This document shows positions 16,048 through 24,494 of a DNA stretch of 25,230 nt, piece by piece. The translations under genes were made by a program, and so were the position numbers. This DNA comes from a virus, in IMG/VR virus record IMGVR_UViG_3300025082_001471, positions 1-25,230 of that record; one strand, 5' to 3'. The notes beneath the pieces are model-generated. The model worked only from the letters and a program-made list of their open reading frames with translations. It did not search any database and was not told the origin of the DNA. Positions within the stretch are counted from its first letter, which is position 1; each line of letters begins with the position of its first letter.

Positions 16048-19000
16048 ATGCCAGATAACGACAAATCCTGGTGGAACGACCCGGTTAAGATGGTGCGATG
16101 GCTCAGGGAGCCGGTCCATGAGGTTGGACAGTGGGGAAGGAAGTGGATGGATGAGTTCGAGTGGGGGTCAAAGAATCAGCCCCCGGAGGCAACTCCCACC
16201 CCCGTGGCGGGCACAGGAGACGTCGAGAAGGCCGCAGACCTTTTCACGAACCCGACCTGGAGGGCGCTCTGGATGGGCAAGCCGCCGTCCACCGAGAGGC
16301 AAAAGCGCAGCGGGAGGGGCCTGCCTGCGGCAACAAGCAAAGACATCCTTGCGGCTGCGGGGCAGTTTAAGCCGGGCGGCGGATTGCTGCCACTTGCCCC
16401 TGAGTCAGCCAAGGCGGCTGCCAAGGCGATAGATCCAACCCAGCACCTTCCTGGCGAGATGCCCCCTCCAGCCAAACCCCCGGCGTGGACATACGACGAG
16501 CCGCCGATTGGGGGCTTCACTGACTACAGAGTCCCGGGGACGTCGGGCAGGGCGGCCCCTCCGGATAAGTCAGCGCGAAGCGCAGGCTGGCCATTTGATG
16601 CGGATGGCGGGGTCCAGGGCGGGCTATCCATGCGCGAGGTCGATCAGATCGCCGATAGAGATCGAGGCAAAATGAGCCGCAGTGAGTATAGGGATGCCTC
16701 AGTAAAGGCAGCCCGCTCAAAGGCCATATCGGACATCAAGAGCCCACCGACAAGGACAAGTGAGAGCGGGAGGGAAATCGAGAAGCTATTCAGTGACCCG
16801 CGATGGGAAGCTGCCGGGAACAATCCAGGAGCCCTGATGCAGGAGTTTCGGGACAAGCTGGGTGAGTTGGAGAAGTGGCGCTGGGAGAGGAAGCCGTTTC
16901 CGTGGGACCTGTACCGCGAGAAGAAGCGGGCCATCATCCTGAGTTACCGGCAAAAATACACGGACATGCTCACCGATACATTCGGCGTGTCTGTCCACGG
17001 GATGCCAGGCAGAAAACACGCGGCGAGGGTCGTAGTCCCGGTACGTGACGCCGAAGGGAAAATTCAGAAGTTCCCCAACACCGATGTAGACGAGTACCGG
17101 GCAGCCACCCCGTCGAAGTTTATCCCGGACGAACTGAAGTTGAGTACAGATGTTGGCCCTGAGATTGGTGCTCCGCTCAAGGTGAGGGAGTGGACGGCCC
17201 AGACGACCTTCGGGCCAAAGGTAATGACAGAGGAGTTCACCCCAGCCGCACTCACAAGCGAGGCACAGGTTCACCCGGACGTCAAGTGGGTGTTTGACAA
17301 AGACACAGGCATCCGCCTGTCACTCCCAGAGCAGCACAAGAAAGAGGGCAGGGTGCAGGGCCTTCAGGCCAAGCTCGATGAGCTAGTGGCCGCCAGGGCA
17401 GAGTATATCAAAAACCCGCTGTCCACCGAGGGGAGGACGATATTCACCGCGCATGCTGTAGGCGACCTGGCGGGCGTCCCACCCACTGAATACGCCGCGC
17501 CGGCACGCCCGCCCGAGCTACAGACGGAGGAGTTGAGGGACTTCCCAAGCGACCCCTACGCAATGGGCCGCCTCCGGGAGTTCGACCGCCAGATAGAGGC
17601 AGCCGAGATGAGCATCCTCCAGGAGGAGGAGGGGCCAGGCGATGTCCTGATGAATGTCCGGCCAGGTAAGGAGTTGAAATACGCGAAAAGCGTTCAAGTG
17701 AAGGGAGATACCGAATACTACCTGCCGATACTCGGCATAACGGTAACTGTCCCAGGGAACCATGAGGTCTGGCTAGCCCCTCATGATGCGGACTTCTATC
17801 TATCGAAGAGGGGCGGCAACCTTCCGCCAGAGGAAGTGATACTGGGTCTCCACCCGATGAACCCGTTCGGGAGGGTAACTCGCGGCGAGATGGTCGAAGC
17901 CCAGATGGAGGGCGGGTATCGGGTTGCCGGGGCCCTCCACCCAGCAGAGAGCCTGTACCACGATCTAATGCTCACCTACAACCCAGGGGCTGCGGTCTTA
18001 GGTGCTGGGACTACTGTTGCAGATTATTGGCGGGGCGTGGAGGGCGACGAGGAGGGTGACCTGCTGAGAAAGCGCCACGGCGCTCGCCATTATGACCCGA
18101 GAGAGCAGAGCCCGCACTGGATGGCGAACTTTGGCAGATGGGCCGTTCAGTTCCTCCCGTCCCTGATGGAATCGGAAGTCATTATGCGGGCCGGGTTGGG
18201 TCTTAGCGGGTCGCAAGTAAAGTATTGGCGCGGGGGACTTCCGCACGATGTTCAGTTCGGCGCTGCTTACGACCTGTATGGCTTTGACCCAACGATGTTC
18301 GAGCTTACCGGAGGCTCCAAGTCTGACCTGAGCCTGGGCGATGCCCTCCTGGAGACCACCAAGAACACTCCGGAAAGCGGGTGGCACCTAATCTCCGGGC
18401 TGGCGACGATGGCGTGGCAGGGCGCGTATGGGACCGGCAAGCCAGAGCATGCGTATGAGAAGTCAAAAGTCCTTGGCCAGACGCTTGGAGACATGTATGG
18501 AGCCATTGGCCACATCGGCTACGGCGTCCTGATGGACCCAAGGGTGGCCATCCCGCATGACCCGGTTGCCGCTGCGCTCATCTTTGGCATGACGGTGAAG
18601 CCAGTCGTCAAGGGTCTCCAGGCCAGGAAGGGGTACAAGAAGGCCACTGTTGACCGGGCAGTCATCGAGGAGATGAAGGCGCTGAGCAAGATGGAGGAGG
18701 GGGCCGGCGCTCCGCCAGAGCTTCTTGAGGTTGCGGAGGCTTATAAGCAGGTAGAGGCTGCGGTCAAGCACCGTGAGACTCGATCGATTTTAGACCAGGA
18801 GTTTGCGGAGCTAGCCAAGCACAAGGACTGGCCGGCGCTTCGTGACGCTATAGAGGCAAAGAGGCGGGTCGTAGCGAACAGCCAGGCCAAGGTGATGCGG
18901 TCCAAGGGATTCGCTCGCCGTGAAAGGCGCATCCTCGCCAAGCTCCAGAAGGGCCTCCGCGCCTTAGAGACGAAGGCTGCCCTGCTGAGGGAGAAGGCAA

Positions 19001-22000
19001 TCGAGAAGCTTGTGGTCCGCAATGAGCGGCCAGTGCATGATGTGGGGCAGGCAGCGACCGCAAAAGATATAAGGACCGGGCGCAAGGCAGAGCCAAAAGC
19101 AGAGAGGCCCATCGTCGAAAAAGACTTTGAGTTCCGAAGGCTTGAAAAGGCAAAGGCGGAGATGGTCGAAGCCGAGGCCGCAATGGACGCCCTGGAAGCG
19201 AAAGCAACAGAGAGTGGGCTATGGTCACCGGAGTCCCGGATAAGCCTTGGCCGCGTCCAAAAGGATGGCAGCAGAGCGTTCCCAGAGTACGATGCGCTTT
19301 CGGATCGGTGGCGCAAGGCCAACGACGAGTTGTTTGCCGCCGAGGAAGCAGGGGCTGCCGCAGAGGTTAAGTATGGCCCGAAGCCCGCCGCCAAGCCTGT
19401 TGCAGAACCCGCTGTTCAGGTCGAGGCAGCCCCCAAACCCGTCGCTCAGGTCGAGGCACCCCCCACAGCCCCCGCCCCTGCAGTGAGGTCGCGACTTGTG
19501 GGCGAAACGCTGGAGCCAATCCGGCCCAAGACCAGCGCACAGACAGTGCCGGAGGGGGCGGGGGTACTGTCGGTGGCAGATCGGGGATTTGTTGAGCGCG
19601 TCACTGAGTCGATTGGCGGTGCCAGGCGAGCGGGCCAGCCGGTGTGGGGCGCAGAGGTTCGCTTTGCGGAGCCGCCCGCGCGCCAGCCTGGCTGGGTTAA
19701 GTCAACGAACGAGGTGGGTAGGGAGTACTGGGTCCGGGAGACTGCCCGATACGACATCGAGCATCTTCGGTATGGGAGAAATACCCTCGACGTTCCTCGC
19801 ACAATGAGAGAGGGGCCGTACCGCTTCATGGCGGGTAACGACCCGGTTAAGATGGTGCGATGGCTCAGGGAGCCGGTCCATGAGGTTGGACAGTGGGGAA
19901 GGAAGTGGATGGTGGACCGCTGGAAGAACCTCCCGAAGGACTTCCAGGTCTTGGTCAACAAGATTCACACAGACCTCCCCCGGGCAATCCTGTCGGCATC
20001 CAAGCTCATGCCAATAGCGACCCCATGGTCTGCATTTGAGATGACAGGGATTCTGTACAACCGCTTCATAAGAGATGCCCCTGGCCTTGGGTACATGCGG
20101 TCCGTGGTCAGGTCCCCACGAAAGCTCCTTCCGGCGACCGTTCAGGCCATCATCGAGGAGGGCAAGCAGAACAAGTGGGCATATGAGTGGGAAGTGGATG
20201 CCCTCATGAAGGACCTCCCGAAGACCGTGGAATGGGGAGGTAAGTCATACGATGTTCGACCCAGGCTGAGCCAGCACTTCAAGACGGAGTACAGAAACAC
20301 CTCATTCACATGGGACGATCTCAGGCTCATTCACTCGCTCAATGCCACACAAATACAGCAGATGAAGGGAGGCAGAGCCCTGCCACCATACGGGAAGCCG
20401 GGCGGAGCGATGCTCGGAGGCGACCTCGGGGCCCGAGTAAAGGGCGCTCCGGCAATATCTGGGATGATTGGGCGGCTGGAGACTCGCCTTGCCAACTCTC
20501 GCAATGGCCGGATCGACGTGTACAGGTACAACCCGGACAAGCTGACCAAGGACGGGAAGCGCGGGGCATGGGAGATAGATCCAGAGCTAAAGGAGTTCCT
20601 CCAGGTAACGGACAAGAAGAGATTCAAGGACATCCAGGACCAGGTAAAGTTCGCAAACGAATACGGCAGACCGCTGAGCCGCCGGATGCACGAGGTCATC
20701 AAGGAGGCCCACGAGCTTGGGATTGTTGACAACCCAAACACTGCAATGCAGTGGTACTGGCCGTCCATCTTTGAAATCAAGGGAAATCTAGAGACGTGGT
20801 TCAGGAAAAAGCACAACAAAAGCAAGCCAGAGACGAGAAAGGAGGCGGAGGCTGCCGCAGACTACGTCGCAAAGGCCTTCCGAGAGCTTGAAGGGAAGAG
20901 GAACGCCACGGTTCGTTCGCTGACAAACAAGCTGCGCCAAGAGAACGTGCCCATAGAGAAGCGAATCGAGTACTACGGGCAGGTAGCCGACCTGAGCAAG
21001 GAAGTCTATGGCGGCTTTACCTCGATAAAGAACTCTGTCGAGGCGATGAAGACGTACAACAAAATCAGCAAACTAACTGACCAGTCCTTCTTGCCGCAAG
21101 GTGCGCCGCCATGGATGAAGCCAAGGGTGATTGTTAGATCGACCCCCGCTCCAGGCTACAAAAAGATGCCGAACAAGGCTCTGTTTGAATACCTTGGGAA
21201 AAGGCGAGTTCACAAAGAGCCCGCAAATCTCGCCAAATGGAAGAGGGAGGTGGACGCGAGTGGGAAGGCGTACTGGGAGACCAGGGACTTCGTCAAGATT
21301 GAGTCGAAGCAAAGGCGATTTGCAGACCTCGCCAACAAGTATGTGCTGGAGGATGTCTACTGGGACATCCAGTGGACGGAGGCAATCCAGGCGGCTTCAA
21401 AGGATTGGCTTGCTGGGTACGTGCGCCTCATGAAGGGCAATTTCACCATCCGGCACCCTGGGGTTACAGCGAGGAACTGGCTTTATAACGTCCTGGTGTT
21501 TGCGCCATATGGTGACATCAACCCAATGAACCCGGCGCGGTGGAAGCTCTATGAGATGATGCTTCGCGATACGGCGGTTGCAAAGAAAAGCCCGCTGTAC
21601 GAGGCAGCGTACAAGACGGGAATATTCAAGAGCAACTTCGCCAACGTCGAGGGCCTTGTGGAGGCCCAGGGGATGGCCATGCGGGGCATCTTCCAGAATG
21701 GCGAGGGGCTCTTGCATGCACTGCTGGAGGCATCGATTGGCAACAAGTTCATCAAGGAGCGAGCGGGGCGTGCCGGCGCGTTCAAGCAGCTTTTCCAGGA
21801 CTACCCGGGAATGCTGTACGGGTGGATGGACTCATCGTTTAAGTATGTGAGGTTCCTCCGGTATCTAGAGCAGGAGGGCTGGCTGAAGAAGAACCCTGCT
21901 ACCAAGCAGTTGGATCTTTACAACAAGGAGACTCGGAAGTTCGGGGATCTCACCGGGACGACGACTATTTTCCAGGAGTTTACCAACAAGGCCATCGACC

Positions 22001-23616
22001 AGTTCGGAAATTACGAAACGCCCCGGTTCACGGATATGTTTTCCACGCCAATGCACGTTCCTGGTCTGACGGCTGGCGTATCAAAGGCCCTGGGCCTAAT
22101 ATCGCCCAACCAGTTCATGAAGTTTATGGCATGGTCAATCCCGCAAACCGTTGAGATGACATGGCGGAATCCGATACTCTCATCCCTTGCGACACAGGGA
22201 ATGGATGCGCTTACGGAGGCGTTTTCAGAGGGCGTCGGGCTGGACATGGATCGGTTTGGCTCCATCCTTGATGTCAATACAAAGTACAATCGGCTCGTGC
22301 GTGCCTTCCCTCGGGACCTGTCTGTAGACAAGGAGTTGCTGCTAGGTGGGCGGGATCCTGTCAGGATTGGACGGAAGACATACCGCCCACCAACGGAGGT
22401 TGCTGGCCGCAAGGTGCGCCTCAATAGCGCTGGGGAGGCGGAGTTCCATGTCCAGACTGCCCCTGGGTTCGACCCGGAGGGGTTGACTGGGGAGCGCCCG
22501 GCCTATGGCGGAGAGCGAAAGGTAAGGCAAACGGGAGTCTGGCTGACGTTCAAGCAGATTGGAAACAAGGATGCCTTTGAGGCCCTGACTGGCCTTAGGG
22601 GCGATAAGGCGGAGCGAATCCGCAAGAGGATATTGGACACCGTCCCGCTGAAGGGCACGTTCCCCAACATCCGATGGATGACGCCGGGGTCCGAGTTCGT
22701 TTCCCCCACAAAGCCTGGGGAGCGAGAGACGGCGGCGGACTGGGCTCAGTTCTTCATGGCTCCGCAGGGTTGGCCGATAAAGTATCTGTACATGGCGCTC
22801 GGCGGACAGGACCCGACCACAGGCAAGCTTGCCCTGGACCCCACATCCACCGTTGATGATTCCAGTTGGAGCCAGATAAAGAGGTTCGGGTGGACGTTCG
22901 TCAGAGATCACCTCGGGATTGTCGGCAACATAATCGAGGACTATGCGCGGGTAGATAGCGGCGAGGCGGACTGGCTCGGGCGTCCGTACAAAGACCGGTA
23001 TCTGCAAAGGTACACGGGCCAAAGGACAGACACTCACACAACAGAGGACAAATTCAGGATCCGAACGAGACAACTCCTTCTGATTGTTGCCGATGACGTC
23101 AAGGGAATGACGCAGTACTGGCGAAAGAAAACAAAGGAAGCGGGTCTCCGGACAATGGGGTTTGACGAGGTTGCAGACATGCTAGAGGCAACCAACGAGG
23201 GGTCCGGCAAGAAGCTAAGGGAAGTTGTTGAGCAGATAGAGCACGACCGGATGAGAAAGCTTTTGGCGCAATACCAGGCAGATATAATGGGCCTTGGCAG
23301 CTCATCTGAGAAGCATCTTATCATCCGCCGCATGCTGGAAGACTTGCTCACCTCTAGCATGGGGGCGAAGCCCTTCAAGGCAAGGGCAGTCAGGCTATTG
23401 TCCATGATGCGGGAAGATGCCGATGAGTGGAACAAGTACATCCGAGCCAAGACAACCGACCCAGAAAAACTCAGGCGACTGGAGGAGGAGGCGGCGGCTG
23501 ACCTCAAGAAGGCCGCAGAAAAGTTTTCTCCAGGGCCGGAAAGTGGTAAAACAGAATGGCCACCCCCGCCTGAGCGGAAGCCAGCGCGGACTGATTTTAT
23601 TCCACCAAGGAGATAG
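16048..23616 (+). CDS. Giant internal virion / ejection protein 3, 2522 aa
   Basis: Probably the largest internal protein, in the place of T7 gp16 (1318 aa) but twice its size. Residues 10-34 (NDPVKMVRWL...) are repeated exactly at 1264-1288. Order: Pro-rich, likely disordered residues to about 220; charged domain; Gly/hydrophobic region about 600-860 (TLGDMYGAIGHIGYGVLMDP; DPVAAALIFGMTVKPV); Lys/Glu helices about 870-1105; Ala/Pro linker about 1110-1148 (VAQVEAPPTAPAPAV). The second half, after residue 1264, contains a region about residue 1800-1825 (FTIRHPGVTARNWLYNVLV) resembling the RN motif of large polyvalent phage proteins; the tail is Pro-rich and basic. No HExxH or clear transglycosylase motif was found. 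The start has only weak GGG upstream. About half of its early Arg codons are AGA/AGG (11 of the first 19). Confidence 0.65.
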   Translation: MPDNDKSWWNDPVKMVRWLREPVHEVGQWGRKWMDEFEWGSKNQPPEATPTPVAGTGDVEKAADLFTNPTWRALWMGKPPSTERQKRSGRGLPAATSKDILAAAGQFKPGGGLLPLAPESAKAAAKAIDPTQHLPGEMPPPAKPPAWTYDEPPIGGFTDYRVPGTSGRAAPPDKSARSAGWPFDADGGVQGGLSMREVDQIADRDRGKMSRSEYRDASVKAARSKAISDIKSPPTRTSESGREIEKLFSDPRWEAAGNNPGALMQEFRDKLGELEKWRWERKPFPWDLYREKKRAIILSYRQKYTDMLTDTFGVSVHGMPGRKHAARVVVPVRDAEGKIQKFPNTDVDEYRAATPSKFIPDELKLSTDVGPEIGAPLKVREWTAQTTFGPKVMTEEFTPAALTSEAQVHPDVKWVFDKDTGIRLSLPEQHKKEGRVQGLQAKLDELVAARAEYIKNPLSTEGRTIFTAHAVGDLAGVPPTEYAAPARPPELQTEELRDFPSDPYAMGRLREFDRQIEAAEMSILQEEEGPGDVLMNVRPGKELKYAKSVQVKGDTEYYLPILGITVTVPGNHEVWLAPHDADFYLSKRGGNLPPEEVILGLHPMNPFGRVTRGEMVEAQMEGGYRVAGALHPAESLYHDLMLTYNPGAAVLGAGTTVADYWRGVEGDEEGDLLRKRHGARHYDPREQSPHWMANFGRWAVQFLPSLMESEVIMRAGLGLSGSQVKYWRGGLPHDVQFGAAYDLYGFDPTMFELTGGSKSDLSLGDALLETTKNTPESGWHLISGLATMAWQGAYGTGKPEHAYEKSKVLGQTLGDMYGAIGHIGYGVLMDPRVAIPHDPVAAALIFGMTVKPVVKGLQARKGYKKATVDRAVIEEMKALSKMEEGAGAPPELLEVAEAYKQVEAAVKHRETRSILDQEFAELAKHKDWPALRDAIEAKRRVVANSQAKVMRSKGFARRERRILAKLQKGLRALETKAALLREKAIEKLVVRNERPVHDVGQAATAKDIRTGRKAEPKAERPIVEKDFEFRRLEKAKAEMVEAEAAMDALEAKATESGLWSPESRISLGRVQKDGSRAFPEYDALSDRWRKANDELFAAEEAGAAAEVKYGPKPAAKPVAEPAVQVEAAPKPVAQVEAPPTAPAPAVRSRLVGETLEPIRPKTSAQTVPEGAGVLSVADRGFVERVTESIGGARRAGQPVWGAEVRFAEPPARQPGWVKSTNEVGREYWVRETARYDIEHLRYGRNTLDVPRTMREGPYRFMAGNDPVKMVRWLREPVHEVGQWGRKWMVDRWKNLPKDFQVLVNKIHTDLPRAILSASKLMPIATPWSAFEMTGILYNRFIRDAPGLGYMRSVVRSPRKLLPATVQAIIEEGKQNKWAYEWEVDALMKDLPKTVEWGGKSYDVRPRLSQHFKTEYRNTSFTWDDLRLIHSLNATQIQQMKGGRALPPYGKPGGAMLGGDLGARVKGAPAISGMIGRLETRLANSRNGRIDVYRYNPDKLTKDGKRGAWEIDPELKEFLQVTDKKRFKDIQDQVKFANEYGRPLSRRMHEVIKEAHELGIVDNPNTAMQWYWPSIFEIKGNLETWFRKKHNKSKPETRKEAEAAADYVAKAFRELEGKRNATVRSLTNKLRQENVPIEKRIEYYGQVADLSKEVYGGFTSIKNSVEAMKTYNKISKLTDQSFLPQGAPPWMKPRVIVRSTPAPGYKKMPNKALFEYLGKRRVHKEPANLAKWKREVDASGKAYWETRDFVKIESKQRRFADLANKYVLEDVYWDIQWTEAIQAASKDWLAGYVRLMKGNFTIRHPGVTARNWLYNVLVFAPYGDINPMNPARWKLYEMMLRDTAVAKKSPLYEAAYKTGIFKSNFANVEGLVEAQGMAMRGIFQNGEGLLHALLEASIGNKFIKERAGRAGAFKQLFQDYPGMLYGWMDSSFKYVRFLRYLEQEGWLKKNPATKQLDLYNKETRKFGDLTGTTTIFQEFTNKAIDQFGNYETPRFTDMFSTPMHVPGLTAGVSKALGLISPNQFMKFMAWSIPQTVEMTWRNPILSSLATQGMDALTEAFSEGVGLDMDRFGSILDVNTKYNRLVRAFPRDLSVDKELLLGGRDPVRIGRKTYRPPTEVAGRKVRLNSAGEAEFHVQTAPGFDPEGLTGERPAYGGERKVRQTGVWLTFKQIGNKDAFEALTGLRGDKAERIRKRILDTVPLKGTFPNIRWMTPGSEFVSPTKPGERETAADWAQFFMAPQGWPIKYLYMALGGQDPTTGKLALDPTSTVDDSSWSQIKRFGWTFVRDHLGIVGNIIEDYARVDSGEADWLGRPYKDRYLQRYTGQRTDTHTTEDKFRIRTRQLLLIVADDVKGMTQYWRKKTKEAGLRTMGFDEVADMLEATNEGSGKKLREVVEQIEHDRMRKLLAQYQADIMGLGSSSEKHLIIRRMLEDLLTSSMGAKPFKARAVRLLSMMREDADEWNKYIRAKTTDPEKLRRLEEEAAADLKKAAEKFSPGPESGKTEWPPPPERKPARTDFIPPRR
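16075..16150 (+). repeat. 76-bp exact direct repeat, copy 1
   Basis: Begins AACGACCCGGTTAAGATGG and is identical, base for base, to 19837-19912. It encodes residues 10-34 of the 2522-aa protein. The bases just outside differ (G before, A after here; T before, T after in copy 2). It contains a 13-base palindrome GGCTC-AGG-GAGCC at 16100-16112. Confidence 0.95.
19417..19476 (+). repeat. 30-bp imperfect tandem repeat, two units
   Basis: CAGGTCGAGGCA begins at 19417 and again at 19447. The two 30-base units agree at about 24 positions. They encode the Ala/Pro/Val linker repeat QVEAAPKPVA-QVEAPPTAPA in the middle of the giant protein, next to the boundary between its halves. Confidence 0.7.
19837..19912 (+). 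repeat. 76-bp exact direct repeat, copy 2
   Basis: Second copy of the 76-bp element at 16075-16150, 3762 bases (1254 codons) further on, in the same reading frame. It encodes residues 1264-1288. It lies 9 bases after an in-frame ATG at 19828, so this copy too sits near a possible gene start. Confidence 0.95.
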
Positions 23617-23620
23617 GAGA
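23614..23620 (+). promoter_or_regulatory. Stop codon fused to ribosome-binding site (TAGGAGA)
   Basis: The TAG stop of the giant gene overlaps AGGAGA (23615-23620), eight bases before the ATG at 23629. It is the third stop/ribosome-binding-site fusion of this type in the window. Confidence 0.7.
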
Positions 23621-23628
23621 ATAGATAG

Positions 23629-24009
23629 ATGGCAAATTCACGATCAATGTATATGGAGAAAATTGATAACCTGGCCGATGACGAGACGGTGACATTTACC
23701 CCTCCGTTCGGGGCGCACACCTGGCAGATACGGCTGTTCACAAACGGCCACGCCACCACATCCGTCAACATCCAGACCAAAGACGAGGACGGCGAATTTA
23801 TTCATGTTGATGGCTCCCCGTTCCAGGGCTCTGGCGGCACAGACGACTTCGATGCGAGTGGCGAACTTGAGCTTACAATCGATTCCACAAATCCATCGAT
23901 TCGCGTTGATGGCGATGTCCTTAACGCAGTAATGAAGGTCAAATGCAAGGCCTATCGGACGCTGGAAGATGTCGCAACCAGTGGCTACACAGCCATACTT
24001 AAGGACTAG
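23629..24009 (+). CDS. Small beta-rich virion protein, 126 aa
   Basis: Unrecognised. It is a compact, beta-rich sequence (VTFTPPFGAHTWQIRLFTNG; SVNIQTKDEDGEFIHVDGSPF; GELELTIDSTNPSIRVDG; VMKVKCKAYRTL), acidic and soluble, with no signal or membrane segment. The pattern recalls small virion decoration or fibre-cap domains of phages, but no named family could be assigned. It follows the giant ejection protein by 12 bases and precedes the next gene by 9, so it is probably cotranscribed with both. The ATG is chosen because it follows AGGAGA at the right distance. Confidence 0.7.
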   Translation: MANSRSMYMEKIDNLADDETVTFTPPFGAHTWQIRLFTNGHATTSVNIQTKDEDGEFIHVDGSPFQGSGGTDDFDASGELELTIDSTNPSIRVDGDVLNAVMKVKCKAYRTLEDVATSGYTAILKD

Positions 24010-24018
24010 GGGCATACC

Positions 24019-24492
24019 ATGGGAACAACGAGATACGGCACACGCCTTAGTATAAAGAAGAGTCAGCTAGATGCCATAGGGGGCTCATCTGTAGACAATG
24101 AGTCTTTCCGCGCCGATCAGGTTTACATGAACATGGTCAACAAAAGCGGTGGCACCCTGGCCAAGGGAATCATGGTTCGCCATGTGGATGGATCCGTAAC
24201 AGGAGTTCAGGAATCGTCGAGTACGACCGGGAAGGCCACCATAGGTGTTACGCTTGCAAGCTCTGCCGATGACGCTGCGGTTCAAGTCGCCTACGGCGGC
24301 AAGGTTCAGGTGCTTGTCAAGAGCGGACAAAACATCAGCGAAGGGGCGGTGTTCAAGCCCCAGAACGACGGCAAGGCTCAGTCTGGTGGTGGTTCAAATG
24401 CCATGGGATACTTGCTGGAAGATGGGGACTTGTCTGCCGATGGCGGTGACGAGCTTTTCTGGGCTGCCATAGTAATAGGGGAGCAGGGATAG
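24019..24492 (+). CDS. Decoration / head-fibre-like protein, 157 aa
   Basis: Reads like the DUF2190-type capsid decoration or head-fibre proteins: NKSGGTLAKGIMVRHVDGSVTGV, then TIGVTLASSADDAAVQVAYGGKVQVLV, then ISEGAVFKPQNDGKAQ and MGYLLEDG. This is the G.V......v.......iGv......g..v.V...G.v.vlv..g..i..G pattern of that beta fold. It is short and soluble, with no signal. The start ATG lies 9 bases after the previous stop; GGGG just upstream serves as the ribosome-binding site. The position between the internal protein module and the lysin, far from the major capsid gene, is unusual. I have not run a comparison, so the family is inference. Confidence 0.6.
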   Translation: MGTTRYGTRLSIKKSQLDAIGGSSVDNESFRADQVYMNMVNKSGGTLAKGIMVRHVDGSVTGVQESSSTTGKATIGVTLASSADDAAVQVAYGGKVQVLVKSGQNISEGAVFKPQNDGKAQSGGGSNAMGYLLEDGDLSADGGDELFWAAIVIGEQG

Positions 24493-24494
24493 AG

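Noticed and set aside
18741-19394. Minus-strand open frame of 217 codons
   Set aside because: It is antisense to the Lys/Glu/Ala-rich helical part of the giant protein and reads as Ser/Ala/Arg low complexity, as expected for a shadow frame.
16048-23616. Zinc-protease or lytic transglycosylase domain in the giant protein
   Set aside because: HEVGQ and HEVIKEAHE were inspected, but neither is HExxH. ESGWHLISGLATMAWQGAYG lacks the spacing of a transglycosylase ESG...GLMQ motif.
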